A DNA stretch of 64,000 bases from Brachyspira innocens ATCC 29796 (GTDB taxonomy: Bacteria > Spirochaetota > Brachyspiria > Brachyspirales > Brachyspiraceae). A program made the translations under genes and the position numbers. The stretch lies in contig NZ_ARQI01000120.1 in assembly GCF_000384655.1 (NCBI RefSeq), forward strand, positions 16,260-80,259, in the 5' to 3' direction. Positions 34,305-42,078 of this stretch are shown here, one piece after another; within the stretch, counting starts at the first letter, position 1; the number at the start of each line of letters is the position of its first letter. Under the pieces are notes generated by a model, which saw nothing but the letters and a program-made list of their open reading frames with translations, made no database searches and was not told the DNA's origin.

Positions 34305-35810
34305 ATGGATAATAAAAAGATTGTTCTTGAAATGAAAGGTATTTCAAAGTCTTTTCCTGGTGTTAAAGCGTTAGATGATGTTAAGCTTACGGTAAGAGAA
34401 GGAGAGGTAGTAGCTCTTATGGGCGAAAATGGAGCTGGTAAATCTACTTTAATGAAATGTCTCTTTGGTATATACCGCAAAGACAGCGGAGAAATATTTT
34501 TAGACGGTAAAGAAGTTAATTTTACATCACCTAAACAGGCTTTAAATAATGGTGTAGCTATGGTTCACCAAGAGCTTAACCAAGTTAGACAGAGAAATAT
34601 ACAGGATAATATATGGCTTGGTAAATATCCGACTAAGATGGGAGTTATTATTGATGAGAAAAAGATGTATGATGATACTAAAGCAATTTTTGATGATTTA
34701 GAAATACCTCTAGATCCTAGAACAAAAGTATCTACATTATCTGTATCAGAAATGCAAATGGTTGAAATAGCCAAAGCTGTTTCTTACAACTCAAAAATAT
34801 TGGTACTAGATGAACCTACAAGTTCCCTCACAGAAAAAGAAGTAGCAAAATTATTTAAAATCATCAAAAAACTTCAAAGCAGAGGTGTAGGTATGATTTA
34901 TATATCTCACAAAATGGAAGAAATACTTCAGATATCTGATGAAGTTACTATAATGAGAGACGGTAAATATGTTGCTACTACTCCAGCCAAAGAATTAACC
35001 ACTGATATGATTATTAAGCAGATGGTAGGAAGAGATTTAACTAATCGTTTCCCTGAAAAAACAAATACTCCTAGTGAAAATATTTTAGAAATAAAAGACT
35101 TCACAGCATTTTATCAGCCTTCGCTTAAAGATGTTAATTTCAATGTAAGAAAAGGAGAAGTATTTGGTATAGCAGGGCTTGTTGGTGCTAAAAGAACTGA
35201 AGTATTAGAAAGTATATTCGGTATGCGTACTTTATCTTCTGGACATGTTATAAAAATGGGAGAGGAAGTTAATAACTCCTCCACTAGAAAAGCTATAAAA
35301 AATGGTTTTGCTCTAGTTACTGAAGAGAGAAGACAGACTGGTATATTTAGTATGCTTTCTATTAATTTTAATTCTACTATAGCAAATATAGACCATTATA
35401 AAAATAAATTTGGTTTTTTAGAAAATAAAAAAATGCATGAAGATACTAAATGGGTAATAGACAGTATGCAGGTAAAAACTCCTTCTGAAAAAACTGCTAT
35501 ACAATCTTTATCAGGAGGTAATCAGCAGAAAGTTATTTTAGGTAGATGGCTTTTAAGCAAACCTGATATTCTTATGCTTGATGAACCTACAAGAGGTATT
35601 GATGTCGGTGCTAAGTATGATATATACAGACTTATTATAGATTTAGCAACTGTAGGAAAAGCTGTAATAGTTGTTAGTTCTGAAATGCCGGAATTACTTG
35701 GCATAACAGACAGAATAATGGTTATGAGTAATGGCAGAGTGGCAGGTATTGTTGAAACTAAAAACACTAATCAGGAAGAAATTATGGCATTGTCTGCTAA
35801 ATATTTATAA
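34305..35810 (+). CDS. mglA: galactose/methyl galactoside import ATP-binding protein
   Basis: 501 residues with two ABC domains in tandem, the usual design for CUT2 sugar importers. The first has Walker [10 protein letters not shown] (40-48), signature [14 protein letters not shown] and Walker [11 protein letters not shown]; the second has the typical degenerate Walker A (GLVGAKRTE) but an intact signature [15 protein letters not shown] and [15 protein letters not shown]. It drives transport through MglC on the cytoplasmic side. It is the only ATPase for four binding proteins in this cluster. Start ATG; no strong ribosome-binding site (AAAGGT) about 11 nt upstream. Confidence 0.97.
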   Translation: MDNKKIVLEMKGISKSFPGVKALDDVKLTVREGEVVALMGENGAGKSTLMKCLFGIYRKDSGEIFLDGKEVNFTSPKQALNNGVAMVHQELNQVRQRNIQDNIWLGKYPTKMGVIIDEKKMYDDTKAIFDDLEIPLDPRTKVSTLSVSEMQMVEIAKAVSYNSKILVLDEPTSSLTEKEVAKLFKIIKKLQSRGVGMIYISHKMEEILQISDEVTIMRDGKYVATTPAKELTTDMIIKQMVGRDLTNRFPEKTNTPSENILEIKDFTAFYQPSLKDVNFNVRKGEVFGIAGLVGAKRTEVLESIFGMRTLSSGHVIKMGEEVNNSSTRKAIKNGFALVTEERRQTGIFSMLSINFNSTIANIDHYKNKFGFLENKKMHEDTKWVIDSMQVKTPSEKTAIQSLSGGNQQKVILGRWLLSKPDILMLDEPTRGIDVGAKYDIYRLIIDLATVGKAVIVVSSEMPELLGITDRIMVMSNGRVAGIVETKNTNQEEIMALSAKYL

Positions 35811-35828
35811 TTTTTAAAAGGAAAAATC

Positions 35829-36851
35829 ATGGACACAAATAAAATAAACATTAAAACTATTAAATCATTTGTATTAAACAATGCTATATTTGCAGCATTA
35901 CTTATAATAATTATAGGTATTATCATTAAAGAACCTAGTTTCTTCAGGCTCAGTAACTTCTTAAACATATTTGCTCAGGCCTCTACACGTATGATAATAG
36001 CTGTAGGAGTAGGAACACTTCTTGTAACACAAGGTAATGACTTAGGAGCAGGAAGAGCTGTAGGACTTGCTGCTGTTGTAAGTGCTTCTCTATTACAATC
36101 ACCTACTAATCCTACTAGAATGTATCCAGACCTACCTATGCTTCCAGTTATACTTCCTATACTTTTAGTTATGGTTATACTTATGGTATTTGGATTTTTA
36201 AATGGTTTTATCATTTCTAAACTTTATGTAACTCCATTTATTGCTACTTTAGGTATGCAGCTTATACTTTACGGTGTAACTAGTACTTATTTTGACAGAC
36301 CTCCATACGGTGCTCAGCCTATAGGAGGACTTGATCCTAGATTTACTAATCTTGCTCAAGGCGGTATAAAATTAGGAAGTTTTACTATATCATACCTAAT
36401 CATATTTGCGGTCATTATAACGGCTATTATGTGGGTTGTTTGGAATAAAACTAAATTGGGTAAAAACATATTTGCTGTAGGAGGCAACCCTGAAGCTGCT
36501 GCTGTAAGCGGTGTTAATATTCCTCTTACTCTTATGATAGTTTATACTATGTCTGGTGCTTTATATGGTATAGCTGGTTCTTTAGAGGTTGCACGTGTTG
36601 GTTCTGCTACTAATAATTTGGGTAATGGTTATGAACTTGATGCTATTGCTGCCTGTGTTGTAGGAGGAGTTTCTTTCTCTGGAGGTATTGGTTCTATTTT
36701 AGGTATAGTTTCTGGAGTATTGATATTCCAAGTTATTAACTACGGTATGACATTCGTTGGTATTTCTCCATACTTACAGTACATAATTAAAGGTGCTATA
36801 ATCATCGCTGCTGTTGCTGTTGATACGCAAAAATATTTGAAAAAAGTATGA
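35829..36851 (+). CDS. mglC: galactose/methyl galactoside ABC permease
   Basis: 340 residues, about ten transmembrane helices, CUT2 permease family. The family segments are ITQGNDLGAGRAVGLAAVVS-like (here LVTQGNDLGAGRAVGLAAVV), GFLNGFIISKLYVTPFIATLG, KLGKNIFAVGGNPEAAAVSG and YELDAIAACVVGGVSFSGGIG, all characteristic of MglC. It follows mglA by 18 bp with AAAAGGAAAA before the ATG. Its stop overlaps the start of a 57-codon ORF. Confidence 0.96.
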   Translation: MDTNKINIKTIKSFVLNNAIFAALLIIIIGIIIKEPSFFRLSNFLNIFAQASTRMIIAVGVGTLLVTQGNDLGAGRAVGLAAVVSASLLQSPTNPTRMYPDLPMLPVILPILLVMVILMVFGFLNGFIISKLYVTPFIATLGMQLILYGVTSTYFDRPPYGAQPIGGLDPRFTNLAQGGIKLGSFTISYLIIFAVIITAIMWVVWNKTKLGKNIFAVGGNPEAAAVSGVNIPLTLMIVYTMSGALYGIAGSLEVARVGSATNNLGNGYELDAIAACVVGGVSFSGGIGSILGIVSGVLIFQVINYGMTFVGISPYLQYIIKGAIIIAAVAVDTQKYLKKV

Positions 36852-37021
36852 CGGATTTTATTATGGAATATGATAATAATAATGATCCTTTTAGGAGAGA
36901 ATTTAATAAAAGAGAAACTAGAAAACGCACTTTAAAATCTTGGATATTCTTGGGATTTATAGTGATGATATTTCTCGCAGCTGAGTTTATAAGATATATT
37001 ATGACTTTAATATATCATTAA
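36848..37021 (+). CDS. 57-residue single-helix membrane peptide coupled to mglC
   Basis: The ATG overlaps the mglC stop as ATGA, and the frame stays open to a TAA just before the operon terminator. The peptide starts MTDFIMEYDNNNDPFRRE, has a strongly basic stretch (NKRETRKRTLKS) and then one hydrophobic helix (SWIFLGFIVMIFLAAEFI), so it should insert with the basic side in the cytoplasm. An alternative start is the Met at residue 6. The tight coupling and position inside the operon argue for a real gene, perhaps a small subunit or regulator of the Mgl importer. I recognise no family. Confidence 0.65.
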   Translation: MTDFIMEYDNNNDPFRREFNKRETRKRTLKSWIFLGFIVMIFLAAEFIRYIMTLIYH

Positions 37022-37030
37022 AAAATAATA

Positions 37031-37070
37031 AAAGGGGCTTAATATAAAAGTTAAGTCCCTTTATTTTTTA
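37031..37070 (+). terminator. rho-independent terminator of the mgl operon
   Basis: AAAGGGGCTTAA pairs with TTAAGTCCCTTT over 12 bp (one G-T pair) around an 8-nt loop, followed by a T-rich run. Confidence 0.88.
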
Positions 37071-37136
37071 TAAAAATTTATTGTTTAAATTTTAGCTATT
37101 TTATGTATTGATAAAATACTAGGAAAATAATAAAAA

Positions 37137-37550
37137 TTACTTTATCTCTTCATATATAAGAGGCTCATCTATAAATCTTGTATATATTATGAGTCTATCC
37201 CCATCTATTTTTAATGAATATGCTGTCTGAAGTATAGATAAATAATCGCCTTCTATTCTTCTTTTTTCTGCTGTATCAGTTTTTCTAGTGGTCTTTATCA
37301 TATCTAAAGATATTAAATCGCCATCTATTTTACAGTTAGCATAATAATCATTTATAGCAGACTTACCATACACTCTTCCATTATCTATACTAATGGTTAT
37401 ATTAGCATATGTATACATGCTAATTAATTTATATACCTTAATTTTTTTTACTTCATAAGGCTCTTCTGCTATAGAAACAGAATTATGAGAACATGATATT
37501 AATAGTAAAGCTATTAACAAAACTATATAATATAAAAATCTTTTAGGCAC
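37137..37550 (-). CDS. small lipoprotein with META/HslJ-like domain
   Basis: 137 residues: signal peptide with lipobox ALLLISC, then a single domain. The pattern ISIDNGRVYGKSAINDYYAN, CKIDGDLISLDMIKTTRK, GDYLSILQTAYSLKIDGDRL is that of META (HslJ-type) domains, small beta-rich envelope proteins, here without the cysteine pair common in others. Start is GTG, overlapping the TAG stop of the upstream GNAT gene by one base (TAGTG), so the two are coupled. No good ribosome-binding site is seen, which fits coupling. Role unknown; HslJ relatives are linked to stress tolerance. Confidence 0.7.
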   Translation of the reverse strand: MPKRFLYYIVLLIALLLISCSHNSVSIAEEPYEVKKIKVYKLISMYTYANITISIDNGRVYGKSAINDYYANCKIDGDLISLDMIKTTRKTDTAEKRRIEGDYLSILQTAYSLKIDGDRLIIYTRFIDEPLIYEEIK

Positions 37551-38053
37551 TAAAATAAAGTAAGTTCTCCCTCTTTGCTTCCGCCGCCTGTAAGATCCTC
37601 AAATGTATCCATACCGCCTGCATTATTATCCATGCCACCATTAGCATTTCCTTTTATCATATCTTCAAATACAGGAGAACTAATTAATCTAGTATACGCC
37701 TGATTAGAGTTCTTCTCAAACTGTATATTAGGATTTGATTTAATGGCATGAGTTAAAAGAAGTTTAGCAAAACCATTTCTTCTGTAAGGATAATTCATAT
37801 ATATATATTTCAATACACCCTCTTTATTTATATAGTAATAACCATTAATTCTTCCATCTATGGTTAAAAGTCCTATATTTGTATTATTAGTATGAATTAT
37901 TTTATTAAAATAAGCATCAGTATAAACTTCTTCTTTGTTGTCTTTTATTTTTATATTATGTATAAAATTCTGAAGTTCATTTCTGTATATACTGTTGTAT
38001 TCGATAACAACAACTGAAGGATATTCTTCATGTTCTATAATTAGAGGTGGCAT
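37550..38053 (-). CDS. GNAT-family N-acetyltransferase-like protein
   Basis: About 167 residues. The segment GYYYINKEGVLKYIYMNYPY followed by RRNGFAKLLLTHAI (91-104) is the beta4-beta5/acetyl-CoA loop (R/Q-x-x-G-x-A/G) of GNAT enzymes. The first half is divergent, and the C-terminal 35 residues are a Gly/Asn/Asp-rich disordered tail ending GGGSKEGELTLF, unusual for the family. The frame is open from a TTG, but ATG at 38053 has a GGAG site 6 nt upstream. It is coupled to the META lipoprotein downstream. The substrate is unknown. Confidence 0.65.
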   Translation of the reverse strand: MPPLIIEHEEYPSVVVIEYNSIYRNELQNFIHNIKIKDNKEEVYTDAYFNKIIHTNNTNIGLLTIDGRINGYYYINKEGVLKYIYMNYPYRRNGFAKLLLTHAIKSNPNIQFEKNSNQAYTRLISSPVFEDMIKGNANGGMDNNAGGMDTFEDLTGGGSKEGELTLF

Positions 38054-38188
38054 AATTAACTCCAAGCACTAAAAATATATTATTTTTACTATCGGCAATA
38101 ATTAAGAAATTAATAATTTTTTATTGACTATTTTTCTATTTATAATATAGTCTTTCATATAATATAATAAAAAATTAAAATAAATTCA

Positions 38189-40192
38189 ATGTTTTTTACA
38201 AATAAAAACTTTTATCAAAAACAAAAAGAAATATTCATAGCATTTCTAAAAAGAGCTTTAGACTTTGTACCAAGCGTATTAGTTGGTATATTTATACTTG
38301 TAATATCAACTAACCTATACGGCAGAGAAAACTCTACTATAGGAATAGTTGCTATTTTTATATGTGCATTTATGAGAAATAGTTTTACAGTATGGTCTTT
38401 CCCTGCTGTAGCTTTTAGAGTACTTCTTTTAGGACTTCTTGCCACTATAGCAGAACAAAATATTATACTAGTTATATCTCTTAATTTTATAGTACCTTTT
38501 TTAATAGTATTTCTGCTTTCAGATGACTTTGTACCTAGAAACTATTTTATATACGGCTTTGCTTATGTAATCTTTCAGGCATACAATATACCAATATCAA
38601 ATATACATTTAAGAATGGAAGCTATATTAACTTCACTTCTTATAGTATTTATATTTTTGCTTATTAATAAATTTATTACAAGACATAAAGTTTCCAACAG
38701 CCTAGCATACAGAAGTATTAAATCAATAAACAAAAAATTAATGCTATTATACAATAAAACCTGCTCTTTGAATAGAAAAGATGAAATATTTTCTATAGTC
38801 AATGAATATACTTCTGCTATATATGTGGATTCATTAAAAAGACATGGTATTATGAATAACAGAAATATCAATCACTTTGAAATGGTTTTATTTCTTGAAG
38901 ACACAAATCAGCTTATACAAAGAGAATATCAGAATATTGATAAACTTACTGATGATGACTGTGAATATTTTAAATATTTATATAATATACTTGAAAAAAC
39001 AGCTAATTTATTAAGGCATGATATATCAAAACATGATAAAGAATATAATAGTATAATGAATGATATTCAATACTTTAATGACAATTATTATTTAAGTGAT
39101 GAAAAAAGTAATTATGAATGGATATATGCCATAAAAAAACTAAAAGATATATTATCAAATATGTTTCAAAACAATAAAGATGACTTAGAAATAGAAAAAC
39201 TTCTTAATTTAAAATTTATAAGATTAAAAAAAGAATTTAATATTAATAAATCACATTTCAGATTCTCTTTAAAAATGGGTATAGTAATGTGTATATCATT
39301 TACTATTAGATATTTTCTTCCAGATGAAATAGCAGTAAGAGGTTATTGGCTTCCTATATTATCATACATCATGATATATCCATTTTATGAAGAACAGCAG
39401 ATTAATCTTAAAATAAATATATTAGGTAATTTTATAGGGGTATTCATATTTGCTGCAGTTTTTAAATATGTACCATATGAAATGATTATTCCTTCTATAG
39501 GAGTATGCTTTGTATTATCATTTGCTTCAATAAACGGATTTTTAAAAAAGATTTACGGTACAATATCGGCGTTAATATCATCTTTTCCATATATGCCTAA
39601 ATTGATGTCGGCATCATCAAGAGCTGGATTTATAATCATAGCAGTACTAATAGTATGGATATTTGATAATTTTATTATCAAAACTGAAAGTCATAAAGGA
39701 ATGGTAGATAAAATAAGCGAACTTATAGAAATGGATACTATAATACTTAATCAGATTAAAAAAGCTATAAACAATGAAGAAACTTCTCAGTATTTGTATG
39801 AGTGCCTTCTTAAAGCATATATGATTAAAAACAATATTATTATGCATGAAAAAAATCAAACTAGATACAAAGGAACTCCTATAACTGATTCGCTTATAGA
39901 AAGCAACAGAAAATTTATAGTAGAAGCAGAACAAATAATATTTTTAATAAAAAAATACAACAGACCTGAAGATAAACAGAATATGCTGATATTTATAGAA
40001 TATATTGCAGGAATATTAGAAAACAGTGCCAAACTATTTAAAAATGAAATAATAGAGTTTAACAGCAGCGAAAATAAAAAGAAAGAAATTATAAAAAATA
40101 ATTCCTACATTTTCTATAGACTTGAAAACTGCTTTGAGTCTATAAATGAAATTAATAATTCTATAAAAAACAATATTGATAATATATTTTAA
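38189..40192 (+). CDS. FUSC-family integral membrane protein (aromatic acid exporter-like)
   Basis: 667 residues with the duplicated FUSC plan: a first block of about six helices (15-165), a long cytoplasmic helical region, a second block (about 362-495) with YWLPILSYIMIYPFYEEQQINL, and a C-terminal helical domain. FUSC proteins (YccS, AaeB-like) are inner-membrane proteins, some of which export aromatic carboxylic acids. No periplasmic adaptor protein gene is adjacent, so it may act alone. It converges on the next gene with only 3 bp between stop codons and no terminator in between. Confidence 0.78.
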   Translation: MFFTNKNFYQKQKEIFIAFLKRALDFVPSVLVGIFILVISTNLYGRENSTIGIVAIFICAFMRNSFTVWSFPAVAFRVLLLGLLATIAEQNIILVISLNFIVPFLIVFLLSDDFVPRNYFIYGFAYVIFQAYNIPISNIHLRMEAILTSLLIVFIFLLINKFITRHKVSNSLAYRSIKSINKKLMLLYNKTCSLNRKDEIFSIVNEYTSAIYVDSLKRHGIMNNRNINHFEMVLFLEDTNQLIQREYQNIDKLTDDDCEYFKYLYNILEKTANLLRHDISKHDKEYNSIMNDIQYFNDNYYLSDEKSNYEWIYAIKKLKDILSNMFQNNKDDLEIEKLLNLKFIRLKKEFNINKSHFRFSLKMGIVMCISFTIRYFLPDEIAVRGYWLPILSYIMIYPFYEEQQINLKINILGNFIGVFIFAAVFKYVPYEMIIPSIGVCFVLSFASINGFLKKIYGTISALISSFPYMPKLMSASSRAGFIIIAVLIVWIFDNFIIKTESHKGMVDKISELIEMDTIILNQIKKAINNEETSQYLYECLLKAYMIKNNIIMHEKNQTRYKGTPITDSLIESNRKFIVEAEQIIFLIKKYNRPEDKQNMLIFIEYIAGILENSAKLFKNEIIEFNSSENKKKEIIKNNSYIFYRLENCFESINEINNSIKNNIDNIF

Positions 40193-40195
40193 TTT

Positions 40196-41359
40196 TTATA
40201 TAAACTGATATATCTCTGTAAAATTAAAAGTACAAGTTACAAATATATCTTTCATCTCTATGTTAGGTTTATTTTGAATGGTTTCGTATATTGTATTGTA
40301 TGAACTGCTTATATGAACCAAATCATTAAATGTATCTTTATTAAAAATATTATTAGAAAATCCGTCTATCAAAGCATCTTCTATATACTTATAGCTTGTA
40401 AACTGAGTTTTTAATATTTTGTAAGATTTTTTTCCTATATTGACATGAGCGATATCATTAAAAACAACTTCTTTAAAAGCATATTGAGTGCATATCTCTG
40501 GTACAAAGTTAATAATCTCTTCTCTTATATTATTATCAGCTATAATATTATTTATACTATCAATAAACTTTTCATAATCACCTTCAAACTTTTCAAACTC
40601 AAGAACATACTCTATAACAAAATACTCAATTTCTTCTCTGCTGTAAGGGTATTTAACATATGTAGTATCAGACTGAAGTATGAAAAAAAACTGCTTTATA
40701 GAAAAAAACTCTCCGTCATTATCCCATTTAATAATCTCATTTTGCACGCAGTTTTCTAATACTTTATTATTGATGTTATTAATTGAGCATTCTGCCATAA
40801 TTTCTCCGTCTGGCATTTTTGCTCCATAAGTCTTTATAAAACTCACTCTATTATTAGAAAGAATAAATGGCACCTCTTTTTTTATAGCATTCCATAAAAA
40901 ACTGGAATATCCGTTATCTTCATCAAAACCTACATATTCATGATAACAGTCTTCTTTATTTTCTATATTTCCAAGACCTATCATAGGACTTTCGCATACT
41001 GTAAAAATCTTTTTATTATCAAGTATATAAGTCTCTATCTCATGATGATAAACTCCAGACAAAAAGTCTAGTATACCCTGTAAAGCACAGTATACAAAAT
41101 TATCTGAAGAAAGTACTATAGCTCTATATTCATCAGAGGCTATACTCGAAGAAGATTCAAAAAATACATCATCAAAAAGCGGTGCTTTAACATAAAAATA
41201 TATAGTGCATAATATACTGTTTTTCTTTTCTATCTGAACTATTTCAGGCTCAATAGTAATATCATAACTTAATAATCTAATAGAATCCTTTTCTATTAAA
41301 TTTTTTTCTGTTATAGTTTTATGAAGTCTGTGTAACAGCATATCTTTATAACTATTCAT
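40196..41359 (-). CDS. hypothetical protein, 387 residues, with metallophosphoesterase partner
   Basis: 387 residues, soluble, acidic, mixed alpha/beta, with no signal peptide, membrane segment or recognisable catalytic motif. Segments such as PFILSNNRVSFIKTYGAK and GEIMAECSINNINNKVLE followed by EIIKWDNDGEFFSIKQFFFI suggest a beta-rich middle domain. I do not recognise the family with confidence. It begins inside the end of the upstream phosphoesterase gene (8-bp overlap), so the two are translationally coupled and may function together. The frame is intact throughout. Confidence 0.7.
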   Translation of the reverse strand: MNSYKDMLLHRLHKTITEKNLIEKDSIRLLSYDITIEPEIVQIEKKNSILCTIYFYVKAPLFDDVFFESSSSIASDEYRAIVLSSDNFVYCALQGILDFLSGVYHHEIETYILDNKKIFTVCESPMIGLGNIENKEDCYHEYVGFDEDNGYSSFLWNAIKKEVPFILSNNRVSFIKTYGAKMPDGEIMAECSINNINNKVLENCVQNEIIKWDNDGEFFSIKQFFFILQSDTTYVKYPYSREEIEYFVIEYVLEFEKFEGDYEKFIDSINNIIADNNIREEIINFVPEICTQYAFKEVVFNDIAHVNIGKKSYKILKTQFTSYKYIEDALIDGFSNNIFNKDTFNDLVHISSSYNTIYETIQNKPNIEMKDIFVTCTFNFTEIYQFI

Positions 41360-41870
41360 ACATCACCATTTTTAATATTTCATCTATGGATATTGGGCTA
41401 TAATTGTGAATATCACATGCAGCATTAAATGCTCTCTTATGATATTTTCTATCATTATGCCAATGACCATGTATTAGAACAGCATTATTATAATATCCTT
41501 CCCATTCTAATATTGGATAATGAAACAAAACAATATTTTTAATTTTTTTATTATATTCTTCTATATTTAATACATGATAATCTTTAATAAATAAAAATAA
41601 TTTTTTGTCAAACTTATCATTATCTATAAACTTATCATTATTTCCTTTAATCAAATATTTATTTCCCTTGAGTATTTTTAAAATATTTGAAGTTTTTATA
41701 TATCCTTTTTCATTTGAAAAATCGCCTACAATATATATATCATCTTTATCAGATACTTTTTTATTCCAATTATCTATTAAAATATTATGCATAGAATTGC
41801 AGTCATCAAAAACTTTTTTTCTTGCACTATGCATATAAAAAAAGTGCGTATCTGAGGTGAAATATATCAT
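41352..41870 (-). CDS. calcineurin-like metallophosphoesterase
   Basis: 172 residues with the complete two-metal motif series: D-x-H in FTSDTHFFYMHS (N-terminus), GD in YIVGDFSNEKG, GN-[HN]-D as LIKGNNDKFI, FHYPILEWEGY and the final GHWHND. Small stand-alone enzymes of this type hydrolyse phosphodiesters or phosphomonoesters; short ones like this are often called phosphohydrolases of the YfcE/Ymdb-neighbour kind and their substrate is mostly unknown. It overlaps the following 387-residue gene by 8 bp. The N-terminal start is directly at the first strand, as usual. Confidence 0.88.
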   Translation of the reverse strand: MIYFTSDTHFFYMHSARKKVFDDCNSMHNILIDNWNKKVSDKDDIYIVGDFSNEKGYIKTSNILKILKGNKYLIKGNNDKFIDNDKFDKKLFLFIKDYHVLNIEEYNKKIKNIVLFHYPILEWEGYYNNAVLIHGHWHNDRKYHKRAFNAACDIHNYSPISIDEILKMVMYE

Positions 41871-41948
41871 GTATAATAATATCCGTAAACAAAAACATTA
41901 TATTAATTAAATATTTATTGTTTTCATTTCTTACATTTTTAATAAAAA

Positions 41949-42042
41949 TATAGACATTTCATAGTTTTTATCATATAATAAATTATTATATTTTCAAGCA
42001 AAATATTATTTACTATAGACATTTTTAGGTTTTTCCGATAAT
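41949..42042 (+). promoter_or_regulatory. duplicated promoter-like element upstream of cheA
   Basis: TATAGACATTT occurs twice, 65 bp apart (41949 and 42014), each followed by a TAG-TTTTT stretch and then either TCATATAAT or TCCGATAAT. The second, TATAGACA-N12-TCCGATAA, resembles a sigma-28 (FliA) flagellar promoter (TAAAGTTT-N11-GCCGATAA) with a good -10 and a weak -35 box. It ends 37 nt before the cheA start. Confidence 0.45.
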
Positions 42043-42078
42043 ATATAGTAAGATTTTCAATTTTTACGGGGCGTGTAA

